Shown here: piece after piece, positions 52,683 to 60,184 of the stretch
Position numbering within the stretch: position 1 is the first letter of the stretch
Layout of the letters: every line of letters starts with the position of its first letter
Assembly (NCBI RefSeq): GCF_005871165.1
Contig: NZ_SWKP01000003.1
Location: forward strand, 62,001-126,000
Direction: 5' to 3'
DNA from: Maricaulis alexandrii
Lineage (GTDB): Bacteria; Pseudomonadota; Alphaproteobacteria; Caulobacterales; Maricaulaceae
Length of the DNA stretch: 64,000 nt
Translations under genes and position numbers: made by a program
The notes under the pieces: generated by a model
What the model saw: only the letters and a program-made list of their open reading frames with translations
What the model was told of the DNA's origin: nothing
Databases searched by the model: none

Positions 52683-54203
52683 CTAGAAGAAGCCCAGCTT
52701 TTTCGGGCTGTAGCTGACCAGCATGTTCTTGGTCTGCTGGTAGTGGTCCAGCATCATCTTGTGGTTTTCCCGGCCGACACCGGACTGCTTGTAGCCGCCG
52801 AAGGCCGCATGGGCCGGATAGGCGTGGTAGCAATTCGTCCAGACCCGTCCGGCCTGGATGCCACGGCCGAAGCGGTAGCAGGTATTGGCATTGCGGCTCC
52901 ACACACCGGCGCCGAGGCCGTAGAGCGTGTCATTGGCAATCGCCAGGGCTTCTTCCTCGTCCTTGAACGTGGTCACGGAAACGACCGGGCCGAAGATTTC
53001 CTCCTGGAAGACCCGCATCCTGTTGTGGCCCTTCAGCACGGTCGGTTCGACATAATAGCCATTGCCCAGCTCGCCCGGCAGGCTGGCGGCCTTGCCGCCG
53101 GTCAGGATCTCGGCGCCTTCCTGGCGGCCGATATCGAAATAGGAGAGGATTTTCTCCTTCTGCTCGGACGAGGCCTGGGCGCCAATCATCGTTTCCGGAT
53201 CGAGCGGGCTGCCCTGCTTGATCGCCGCGACGCGTTTGAGGGCGCGCTCCATGAAGCGGTCATAGATGTCTTCATGAATGAGCGCGCGTGACGGACAGGT
53301 GCAGACCTCGCCCTGGTTGAGGGCGAACATGGCAAAGCCTTCCAGGGCCTTGTCGAAATAGTCGTCATCGGAGTCGGCGACATCCTTGAAGAAGATGTTC
53401 GGCGACTTGCCGCCCAGTTCCAGTGTCACCGGGATCAGGTTTTCCGACGCGTACTGCATGATCAGCCGGCCGGTCGTGGTCTCGCCGGTGAAGGCGATCT
53501 TGGCGATCCGGTTGGAGGAGGCGAGCGGCTTGCCCGCTTCCAGGCCGAACCCACTGACGATGTTCAGAACGCCCGGCGGCAAGAGATCGCCGACCAGATC
53601 GATCCAGACCAGAATGCTGGCCGGGGTCTGTTCGGCGGGCTTCAGCACCACGCAATTGCCGGCTGCCAGGGCCGGAGCCAGCTTCCAGGCCGCCATCAGG
53701 AGCGGGAAATTCCACGGGATGATCTGGCCGACCACGCCCAGCGGTTCATGGAAGTGATAGGCGACCGTGTCCGAATCCAGTTCGGCCAGCGAGCCTTCCT
53801 GGGACCGGATACAGCTGGCGAAATAGCGGAAATGGTCGATCGCGAGCGGCAGGTCGGCCGCCATGGTTTCGCGGATCGGCTTGCCATTGTCCCAGGTCTC
53901 GGCCAGGGCGAGGGATTCAAGATTGTTTTCCATCCGGTCGGCAACGGCCATCAGGCAGGCGGCACGCTCGGCGGCCGGGGTATGGCCCCAGGCGTCCTTG
54001 GCCGCATGAGCCGCATCCAGCGCCGCCTCGATGTCCTGTGCGTCGGAGCGGGCGATCTCGCCCACCGGACCGCCATGGATGGGTGAAACATTGGTGAAAT
54101 AGCGACCGGCGGCCGGCGCCCGCCATTCGCCGCCGATGAAATTCTCATAGCGCGGCTTGAACGGCGCTTTCATCGTGGATTTCGGATCAGTCAGTACATT
54201 CAT
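52683..54203 (-). CDS. Acetaldehyde dehydrogenase (ExaC/AcoD-type)
   Basis: A 506-residue NAD-dependent aldehyde dehydrogenase. Seen: [55 protein letters not shown] with catalytic Glu, and the catalytic Cys in [16 protein letters not shown]. The C-terminus [22 protein letters not shown] is typical of the acetaldehyde/ExaC-AcoD group that works with DUF779 proteins. ATG 54203 follows GGAGGTTTCC. An 18-bp palindrome lies 103 bp upstream and the GAF-Fis regulator gene lies just beyond it, so acetaldehyde- or ethanol-dependent control is likely. Confidence 0.92.
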   Translation of the reverse strand: MNVLTDPKSTMKAPFKPRYENFIGGEWRAPAAGRYFTNVSPIHGGPVGEIARSDAQDIEAALDAAHAAKDAWGHTPAAERAACLMAVADRMENNLESLALAETWDNGKPIRETMAADLPLAIDHFRYFASCIRSQEGSLAELDSDTVAYHFHEPLGVVGQIIPWNFPLLMAAWKLAPALAAGNCVVLKPAEQTPASILVWIDLVGDLLPPGVLNIVSGFGLEAGKPLASSNRIAKIAFTGETTTGRLIMQYASENLIPVTLELGGKSPNIFFKDVADSDDDYFDKALEGFAMFALNQGEVCTCPSRALIHEDIYDRFMERALKRVAAIKQGSPLDPETMIGAQASSEQKEKILSYFDIGRQEGAEILTGGKAASLPGELGNGYYVEPTVLKGHNRMRVFQEEIFGPVVSVTTFKDEEEALAIANDTLYGLGAGVWSRNANTCYRFGRGIQAGRVWTNCYHAYPAHAAFGGYKQSGVGRENHKMMLDHYQQTKNMLVSYSPKKLGFF

Positions 54204-54305
54204 GGAAACCTCCCATTGCGTGTGCCCTTTTGCGGGCATCTGACCGGGAGGCTAGGCGGCGTTCCGGAGCCGCGGGAGCGGGGGTCCGGGTGGGACGGAG
54301 AAAAC

Positions 54306-54323
54306 TGTCTCAATGGTGAGACA
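54306..54323. promoter_or_regulatory. Palindromic site TGTCTCA-N4-TGAGACA upstream of aldehyde dehydrogenase
   Basis: Perfect 7-bp arms around ATGG, 103 bp upstream of the aldehyde dehydrogenase start and 24 bp beyond the regulator stop. The pattern resembles upstream activator sites of AcoR-type Fis-domain regulators. No convincing sigma-54 promoter (GG-N10-GC context) was found between it and the gene. Confidence 0.7.
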
Positions 54324-54346
54324 CTCGCCCGACAGTTTCGGAGATG

Positions 54347-55309
54347 TCAGTCCCCGGACGGGTCGATTCCCAACTGTTTCATGCGGCGGTACAGCGTGGC
54401 CCGGCCAATGCCCAGCGCGCGGGCCGCCGCGCTGGCATTGCCGCCGGCCCGGGCCAGGGCGCGACGGATTTCACCGGCCAGGGCCTGATCCAGCCCGTGG
54501 GAATCGCCGGCCGTGTTGAGGATGTCCGTCGCTGGTCGCGGTGAGGCGAGGGCGGCATCATCCAGCCCGAAGACCTGGCGGGCCGCCCGCGTGGCCCCGA
54601 CGACCAGGTCATCCTTGTCGACCGCCAGCAGGACGGGCGCACCGTTGGGGTCGGTCTGGCCGACAATGATCCGCTTGCCCGGGAAGGCAGCCTGGAAATG
54701 ATCGGCCTCGATTCGCCGGGCCGCATCCGTGATTACCCCGCCCAGCAGGTTGGACATGGCTTCATTCTGGTCCCGGCGGCAGGAAGACAGATCCAACGCC
54801 GCAGCCAGCCGGCCCTGATGATCGAAAATGGGCGCATCCATGCAGGCCAGTCCGGTATTGCGGGCATAGAAATGCTGGTCACGATGGATGGTGACGGGGC
54901 GTTTCTCGACCAGGCAGGTGCCGATCCCGTTCGTGCCTTCGGCCGCCTCGCTCCAGACCGCGCCTTCGCCCAGTCCCCAGTGATCGAAATCCCCGGCAAG
55001 GCTGGCACTGCCATGGCGTTCCAGAATCACGCCCTGGGCATTGGTCAGCAGCACGCAGCAGCCATCATCACCGACCATGCGCAGAAGGCGCTGCAGGGTG
55101 GGGCGGGCGACGAGAAGAAGCTGTTCGGCCGCCTGTCGGGCCTCGGCGAGCTGTTGCACCTCGACCCGTTCGGCGGCCTGGCGCATTTCCGGATCAAGTC
55201 CGTGATAGCGAATGGACCGGGTCCAGGACGCCGCCACAAGCGATGAGGCCGCCGCTGTCGCGGACTCCACCGTCTTGTGCACCGTGTCTTTGTGGTCGGG
55301 ACGGGCCAT
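54347..55309 (-). CDS. AcoR-like GAF-Fis regulator lacking AAA+ domain
   Basis: A 320-residue regulator. Residues about 20-200 match the N-terminal GAF sensory part of AcoR-type activators (RSIRYHGLDPEMR, ERHGSASLAGDFDHWGLGEGAVWSEAAEGTNGIGT, TGLACMDAPIFDHQGRLAAALD). The C-terminal Fis-type helix-turn-helix is present (ALARAGGNASAAARALGIGRATLYRRMK). The central AAA+ sigma-54-activating domain (GAFTGA motif, Walker A) is missing. It therefore cannot remodel sigma-54 polymerase and may repress or recruit by another route. ATG 55309 follows AAGGAAGC. Likely target: the downstream aldehyde dehydrogenase. Confidence 0.87.
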   Translation of the reverse strand: MARPDHKDTVHKTVESATAAASSLVAASWTRSIRYHGLDPEMRQAAERVEVQQLAEARQAAEQLLLVARPTLQRLLRMVGDDGCCVLLTNAQGVILERHGSASLAGDFDHWGLGEGAVWSEAAEGTNGIGTCLVEKRPVTIHRDQHFYARNTGLACMDAPIFDHQGRLAAALDLSSCRRDQNEAMSNLLGGVITDAARRIEADHFQAAFPGKRIIVGQTDPNGAPVLLAVDKDDLVVGATRAARQVFGLDDAALASPRPATDILNTAGDSHGLDQALAGEIRRALARAGGNASAAARALGIGRATLYRRMKQLGIDPSGD

Positions 55310-55370
55310 CAGCTTCCTTGTTTTCCGGTTGCAGGATGACACAGAAACCGAACGGAACGAAATGCGATGG

Positions 55371-57137
55371 TCAGGCGTCTTCGTCCGGTGCAATGCCCTC
55401 GGCCCGGAGCGTGGTCTCCGGGTCGAGGCTGCGCAGGGCGGCATAGTGGGACAGGAAGACATCGCCGGTCAGGTCGTCGAACAGGCCGGCCTTGATCAGC
55501 CCGTCGGCCACGGGGCCCTTCACTTCTGACAGGTGCAGTCGCACGCCGGCATCCTTGAGGCGGTCATTGATCTCGCGCAGGGACCCCAGGGCACTGGCAT
55601 CAACAAAATTCACGGCCGGGAACATCAGGACAAGGTCCGTGGTGTCCGGGCTTTCCGTCATGAGCCGGGCGACCAGGTCTTCCAGGAAGCGGGCATTGGC
55701 GAAGTAGAGCGCGCTGTCCACCCGCAGGGAATAGACATGCGGTGAGACGACGACATCGTGCCGGTCCACATTGCGGAAATGGTGCGAGCCGGGCACCTGG
55801 CCCAGCCGGGCCCAGTGCGGCGCCATGGTCCGCTGCAGGATCAGGCCGACCGAGACGGCAACGCCCAGGGTGAGGCCGAATTCCACGCCCAGGAACAGCA
55901 CGCCGAACAGGGTGAGGAAGGCTGCGGCCCCGTCGGCACGGGCATATTGCCAGGCGTGCCAGGTCTCCTTGAAATCCGCCAGTTTCCAGATCGCCGCCAG
56001 GATGGTCGCGGCCAGCACGGCCTTGGGCAGGTGATGAAAGGCCGGGGTGAGGAAGATCGCGACGGCGAGGATGATGAGGGCGGTGAAGATCCCGGCGATC
56101 GGGGTGCGGGCGCCGGCCGCGTCATTGACCACAGAGCGGGCAAAACCGCCGGTCACCGGATAACCGCCGGACAGGGCGGCGGCCGCATTGGCCGCCCCCA
56201 GACCGATCAGCTCGCGATTGGGCAGGATGTGTTCGCGGTTGCGCGCGGCCAGGGACTGACCGACCGAGACACTCTCGACAAAGCCGATCAGCGAGATCAG
56301 GGCGGCGGGGCCGACCAGGGCGCGCAGAGTGGCCAGGTCGACCAGAGGAAAGGCGAGCGGCGGCAGGCCGGTCGGCAGCGTACCGACAATCGCCAGGCCT
56401 GTGGTTTCGTGCAGATCCAGCTGCCAGGCCAGGACTGTCGAGGCTGCGACCAGCAGGGCCGGGGCCGCCCGGACCAACCCGTCCGCGATTGCCGGCGGCA
56501 GTCCGGCTTTCTTGAGCAGGCCGGGCAGGACCTCACGCGATCCCAGAAGGAAAATGAGGCTGGTCCCGCCCACCAGGAGCGGAACCCAGTGCAGGGAAAA
56601 ACCGGTCTCGAACAGGGAATGGGCCAGTTCCGGAATGGTGGCACCATGCATGTCCAGGCCCAGGATATGGCGCAGCTGGCTGCCGATGATCAGCAGGGTT
56701 GAGGCGGTGATGAAGGCGTGCACGACGGGGCGGGACAGGAAATTGGCCACACTGCCCAGCCGGAAGATGGCGAACAGGAAGAGGAAGCCGCTGGAGAGCA
56801 GGGCCAGCGTGCCTGCGGCGGCCATGATGTCGGCCGGATTGTCCAGGCCGAGCGATCCGATCGCGGCGGCTGTCATCAGCGAAACCACGGCGACCGGTCC
56901 CACGGCGAGCACGCGGCTCGAGCCGAACAGGGCATAGGCGATCAGCGGCGTGGTGGAGGCGTAGAGGCCGGCCTGCGGTGGCAGTCCGGCCAGCAGAGCA
57001 TAGGCGAGACTTTGCGGGATCAGCAGGATGGCCGTGATCAGGCTGGCCAGCGCATCCGATCCCAGCGTCCTGCGGTCATAGGTCCGCAGCCATCCCAGCA
57101 GGGGTAGGTAGCGGCTGAATTTCAGATCAGACAGCAT
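55371..57137 (-). CDS. SulP-family anion transporter with STAS domain
   Basis: A 588-residue inner-membrane transporter: about 10-12 hydrophobic segments with the SulP start (DALASLITAILLIPQSLAYALLAGLPPQAGLYAS) and GFVESVSVGQSLAARN, then a C-terminal STAS domain (about 455-560: VDSALYFANARFLEDLVARL, VLMFPAVNFVDASALGSL). SulP proteins carry sulfate or bicarbonate. Overlap of its start with the stop of the persulfide dioxygenase gene (57127-57137) suggests it exports or handles sulfite or sulfate produced by sulfide oxidation. Confidence 0.9.
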   Translation of the reverse strand: MLSDLKFSRYLPLLGWLRTYDRRTLGSDALASLITAILLIPQSLAYALLAGLPPQAGLYASTTPLIAYALFGSSRVLAVGPVAVVSLMTAAAIGSLGLDNPADIMAAAGTLALLSSGFLFLFAIFRLGSVANFLSRPVVHAFITASTLLIIGSQLRHILGLDMHGATIPELAHSLFETGFSLHWVPLLVGGTSLIFLLGSREVLPGLLKKAGLPPAIADGLVRAAPALLVAASTVLAWQLDLHETTGLAIVGTLPTGLPPLAFPLVDLATLRALVGPAALISLIGFVESVSVGQSLAARNREHILPNRELIGLGAANAAAALSGGYPVTGGFARSVVNDAAGARTPIAGIFTALIILAVAIFLTPAFHHLPKAVLAATILAAIWKLADFKETWHAWQYARADGAAAFLTLFGVLFLGVEFGLTLGVAVSVGLILQRTMAPHWARLGQVPGSHHFRNVDRHDVVVSPHVYSLRVDSALYFANARFLEDLVARLMTESPDTTDLVLMFPAVNFVDASALGSLREINDRLKDAGVRLHLSEVKGPVADGLIKAGLFDDLTGDVFLSHYAALRSLDPETTLRAEGIAPDEDA

Positions 57138-57996
57138 CGATCGGCAGTTTGAGATAGCGCACGCCGTTTTCGGCCGGCTCCGGCAGATTGCCCGCGCGCA
57201 TATTGACCTGGACCGAGGGCAGGATGAGTCGCGGCATGGACAGGGTGGCATCCCGTTCCGTGCGCATTTTCACGAACGCATCCTGGGTGGTTTCGGCATT
57301 GAGGTGGATATTCTTCGCCTTTTCCTCGGCGACCGTGGTCTCCCAGGCGAAATAGTCGCGGCCCGGCGCCTTGTAATCATGGCACATGAAGAGGCGGGTC
57401 TCGTCGGGCAGGGCGTAGATTTTCTGGACGGACTGGTAGAGCGTGGCCGCATCGCCGCCCGGGAAGTCGCAGCGCGCAGTGCCGAAATCCGGCATGAAGA
57501 GCGTGTCGCCGACAAAGGCGGCATCGGCGATGTGATAGACCATGCAGGCCGGCGTATGGCCCGGCGTCCAGATCGCCTCGGCCTCCAGATTGCCGATCCT
57601 GAAGGTCTCGCCATCCTTGAACAGATGACCGAACTGGGAGCCGTCGCGGGCAAAGCCGGGCTCGGCGTCGAACAGGTCGCCGAAGACTTTCTGGACATCG
57701 GTGACATGGTCGCCAATGCCGATCTTGCCGCCCAGCTGCTTGTGCAGATAGGGGGCGGCTGACAAATGGTCGGCATGGACATGGGTTTCCAGGATCCAGT
57801 CGACCGTCAGGTCTTCATCCTTGATGAAGCGGATCAGCTGGTCAGCAGAGCGGGTGGAGGTCCGGCCGGAGGCCTGGTCGAAATCCAGCACCGAATCGAC
57901 GATCGCGGCCCGGCGCGTTTCCGGGTCGCTGACGACATAGCTCACCGTGAATGTGTCCGTGTCGAAAAACGCCTTGATGCCGGGCTTCTGGGTCAT
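57127..57996 (-). CDS. blh: Persulfide dioxygenase-like MBL-fold protein (Blh)
   Basis: A 289-residue metallo-beta-lactamase-fold protein of the ETHE1/Blh type. The metal motif THVHADHLSA (His72, His74, Asp76, His77), the TPGHTPACMVYHI block and GDTLFMPDFGTARCDFPGG are the persulfide dioxygenase hallmarks, using Fe(II) to oxidise glutathione persulfide to sulfite. It is cotranscribed with the SulP gene and divergent from a rhodanese gene. The intergenic inverted repeat at 58055-58076 and the nearby BigR gene indicate sulfide-responsive control. Confidence 0.9.
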   Translation of the reverse strand: MTQKPGIKAFFDTDTFTVSYVVSDPETRRAAIVDSVLDFDQASGRTSTRSADQLIRFIKDEDLTVDWILETHVHADHLSAAPYLHKQLGGKIGIGDHVTDVQKVFGDLFDAEPGFARDGSQFGHLFKDGETFRIGNLEAEAIWTPGHTPACMVYHIADAAFVGDTLFMPDFGTARCDFPGGDAATLYQSVQKIYALPDETRLFMCHDYKAPGRDYFAWETTVAEEKAKNIHLNAETTQDAFVKMRTERDATLSMPRLILPSVQVNMRAGNLPEPAENGVRYLKLPIDAV

Positions 57997-58054
57997 GTCG
58001 TCTCTTCTTCTGGCCGTTGTGCGGACGGAGCCGCGTCTCACGCTTGATATAGTG

Positions 58055-58076
58055 TACTTGCAGAGTTATGCAAGTA
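58055..58076. promoter_or_regulatory. Probable BigR operator
   Basis: TACTTGCA (58055-58062) and TGCAAGTA (58069-58076) are perfect inverted arms with a 6-nt AT-rich spacer, between the divergent blh and rhodanese genes. A matching half-site TGCAAGTATG occurs at 58864-58873 upstream of the bigR gene. It resembles the described BigR box. Confidence 0.8.
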
Positions 58077-58133
58077 TGCGATTGATGGATGGCGCGACCG
58101 GCAAAGCCGGACGCGTCCGGGAGAGACAGGACT

Positions 58134-58544
58134 ATGACAGACCTTCGGGAATTTGAACCGGCAGAAGTGCAGGCGGAACTGGAAGCCGGGCGCTGTCTTC
58201 TCATTGATGTCCGCAATCCGGGCGAACATGCGCGGGCCCGCATTCCCGGGGCCGTACTGTGCCCTCTACCGGAGCTGGACCCGTCCAGCCTGCCCGAGGC
58301 CGGGGGCCGCGATCTCATTCTGCACTGCCAGTCCGGCATGCGCTCGCGCACGGCCTTCCAGCGCCTGCGTGCGACCGGGCTCAAGCCGGCCGGTCACATG
58401 AAGGGCGGGATCATGGCCTGGAAAGCGGCCGGTCTGCCTGTGGAGGGCAAGGGTGGCGGGTTCAGCCTGCCGGGTCTGCCCTGGATCCTGGGAGGCCTGG
58501 TCGTGATCATCCTGGCCCGGCTGATCGGCAATTGGGCCGGCTAG
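58134..58544 (+). CDS. Membrane-anchored rhodanese-like sulfurtransferase
   Basis: A 136-residue protein with a single rhodanese domain (LIDVRNPGEHARARIPGA) and the catalytic loop HCQSGMRS with Cys65, followed by a C-terminal membrane helix (LPWILGGLVVIILARLIGNW). It should transfer persulfide sulfur to thiols at the membrane. Divergent from blh across the BigR-type operator and convergent with bigR, overlapping its end by 4 bases. ATG 58134 follows GGGAGAGACAGG. Confidence 0.88.
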   Translation: MTDLREFEPAEVQAELEAGRCLLIDVRNPGEHARARIPGAVLCPLPELDPSSLPEAGGRDLILHCQSGMRSRTAFQRLRATGLKPAGHMKGGIMAWKAAGLPVEGKGGGFSLPGLPWILGGLVVIILARLIGNWAG

Positions 58545-58837
58545 GCCTGGCAATAGGTCTCGTAGAGCGCGGACATCACCTTGCGCAGCTTCTCGTCGGC
58601 CAGGGCGTAATAGACGGTCTGGCCGGACTTGCGCGTCTTCACCAGCCCCTTGTTCCGCAGGATCGCCAATTGCTGGGACATGGCCTGGGTGGTCAGGTCG
58701 AGCTGCTCGGCCAGCTCGCCGACCGAGCGTTCCTCTTCCGTCAGCGCACACAGCGCCATCAGCCGCCCGGAATGCGCGAGCGTCTTCATCAGTTCGGCCA
58801 CATCATCGGCCACGGGCTGCATGTCTTCGAATTGCAC
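58541..58837 (-). CDS. bigR: BigR-type ArsR-family persulfide sensor repressor
   Basis: A 98-residue winged-helix repressor. Two cysteines, Cys30 (LMALCALTEEE) and Cys96 (YETYCQA), are 66 residues apart, the same spacing as the sensing Cys42/Cys108 of characterised BigR, which form a disulfide or tetrasulfide and release DNA. The recognition helix is LTTQAMSQQLAILRNKGLVKTRK. Start is GTG 58837; an ATG five codons later is less likely. Its promoter carries a half-operator, suggesting autoregulation. The adjacent blh gene is the classical BigR target. Confidence 0.88.
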   Translation of the reverse strand: MQFEDMQPVADDVAELMKTLAHSGRLMALCALTEEERSVGELAEQLDLTTQAMSQQLAILRNKGLVKTRKSGQTVYYALADEKLRKVMSALYETYCQA

Positions 58838-58934
58838 GGCGTACCTGAGAAGTTTCAGAAGTCTGCAAGTATGTAAGCAGGCTTTGCCCCGGCGTCCAGA
58901 CGCGGCGGGCAGGGGCGGACTGAAATTTGTTATT

Positions 58935-58952
58935 GTGTTAGCGCGCTAACAC
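58935..58952. promoter_or_regulatory. 18-bp perfect palindrome upstream of the histidine operon
   Basis: GTGTTAGCGCGCTAACAC is self-complementary over 18 bp and lies 30 bp upstream of the TrpR-like regulator start. Length and architecture recall the E. coli TrpR operator (CTAG arms), here with TTAG/CTAA arms. It is the likely operator for the regulator that heads the operon. Confidence 0.85.
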
Positions 58953-58981
58953 GCTATATCGGCGGTCAAGGAGTAACACCC

Positions 58982-59299
58982 ATGGCCGACATCACTGCCG
59001 ATACCCGTTCCGCCCAGCCCGATCTGGGACCGCTCTGCGACGCGATCCTGCTGATCGAGGACCGTGTGGAAGCCGAGCGCTTCCTGCGGGACCTGCTGAC
59101 GCCGGGCGAGATCAAGACCCTCACCGAACGCTGGCGCGTGGCGCGCCTGCTGGATGAGGGCGGGATTTCCTATCGCGAGATCGCTGAGAAGACCGGCGCC
59201 TCCACCACCACGGTCACCCGGGTTGCCCGTTTTCTCAGCCAGGAGCCCTGGCAGGGCTATCGCACTATTCTCAACCGATTGAAGGAGCAGGACTCGTGA
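58982..59299 (+). CDS. TrpR-like (YerC/YecD family) repressor heading his operon
   Basis: A 105-residue TrpR-fold DNA-binding protein: LLTPGEIKTLTERWRVARLLDEGGISYREIAEKTGASTTTVTRVARFL matches the TrpR/YerC helix-turn-helix. YerC-type proteins have been proposed as repressors of histidine genes, and this one overlaps hisG by 4 bases (GTGA) and has a palindromic operator just upstream. The effector is probably histidine or a pathway compound; that is inference. AAGGAG precedes the ATG. Confidence 0.87.
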   Translation: MADITADTRSAQPDLGPLCDAILLIEDRVEAERFLRDLLTPGEIKTLTERWRVARLLDEGGISYREIAEKTGASTTTVTRVARFLSQEPWQGYRTILNRLKEQDS

Positions 59300-60180
59300 G
59301 TTCGCGTCTGCGTATTGCCGTTCAAAGCAAGGGCCGCCTCGCCGAGGGCGGCATGGATCTGCTCAAGCGCTGTGGTCTGCGCTTCGCCTATGGTCGCGAC
59401 AAGCTGCACCAGCGGGCCGAGAACATGGATGTCGATCTGATGCTGGTCCGCGATGACGACATCCCGAATTTTGTCGCGTCCGGCGCCTGCGATTACGGCA
59501 TTGTCGGTGAGAATGTCCTGGCCGAGGAACAGGCGGCCGGCGGCCGCGCCCAGGAGCTGGAGATTGCCCTGCGTCTGGGCTTTGCCGGCTGCACGCTGAA
59601 ACTCGCCGCATCCGAGGGCGGGGACATCAGGTCCGCCAAGGACCTGGACGGCAAGGCGGTGGCCACCTCCTATCCGGCCCTGACGGCCAAATACCTGGCC
59701 GACAATGGTGTGAAGGCCGAGATCGTCGAGATGCGCGGTTCCGTGGAAGTGGCGCCGCGCCTGCGCATTGCCGATGCGATCTGTGATCTCGTCTCGTCCG
59801 GCGCGACCCTGCAGGCCAATGGCCTCAAGGCTTTCGAGACGGTGCTGGAGAGTGAGGCCGTCCTGATCCGCCGCAAGTCGGGCCGCAACGAAACCGCCGA
59901 CGAGATTGCCAATATCCTGATGCGGCGCGCGCGCGGCGTCATCGATTGCGCCCAGACCAAATACATCATGCTGAACGCACCGGTGGACCGGCTCGACGCC
60001 ATCCGCTCGCTCCTGCCCGGGGCCGATGCACCCACCGTGGCCCAGATTGCCGGCCGCGAGGATGTCGTCGCCCTGCATGCGGTCTGCCGTGAACGCGTCT
60101 TCTGGGAGACCCTGGAAGCGCTTGAAAAGGAGGGCGCCCGCGCCATCCTCGTCCTGCCCATCGAGAAAATGCTGGCCTGA
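59296..60180 (+). CDS. hisG: ATP phosphoribosyltransferase, long form
   Basis: A 294-residue enzyme catalysing the first and committed step of histidine synthesis (ATP plus PRPP). Seen: RIAVQSKGRLAEGG, the DLMLVRDDDIPNFVASGACDYGIVGENVL substrate domain, the PRPP-contacting SGATLQANGLK block and a C-terminal regulatory ACT-like domain (ALHAVCRERVFWETLEALEKEGARAILV). This length means a HisZ-independent hexamer with direct histidine inhibition. The start is GTG 59296, overlapping the TrpR-like gene. Confidence 0.95.
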   Translation: MSSRLRIAVQSKGRLAEGGMDLLKRCGLRFAYGRDKLHQRAENMDVDLMLVRDDDIPNFVASGACDYGIVGENVLAEEQAAGGRAQELEIALRLGFAGCTLKLAASEGGDIRSAKDLDGKAVATSYPALTAKYLADNGVKAEIVEMRGSVEVAPRLRIADAICDLVSSGATLQANGLKAFETVLESEAVLIRRKSGRNETADEIANILMRRARGVIDCAQTKYIMLNAPVDRLDAIRSLLPGADAPTVAQIAGREDVVALHAVCRERVFWETLEALEKEGARAILVLPIEKMLA

Positions 60181-60184
60181 TCCC

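Noticed and set aside
52609-52902. N-terminal extension of the DUF779 frame
   Set aside because: It overlaps the end of the aldehyde dehydrogenase gene in another frame and lacks homology; the ATG at 52608 begins the conserved domain.
54204-54305. Sigma-54 promoter for the aldehyde dehydrogenase
   Set aside because: The region was read on the minus strand for the TGGCAC-N5-TTGC pattern; only a poor GGCAC-like fragment without the TTGC element was seen.
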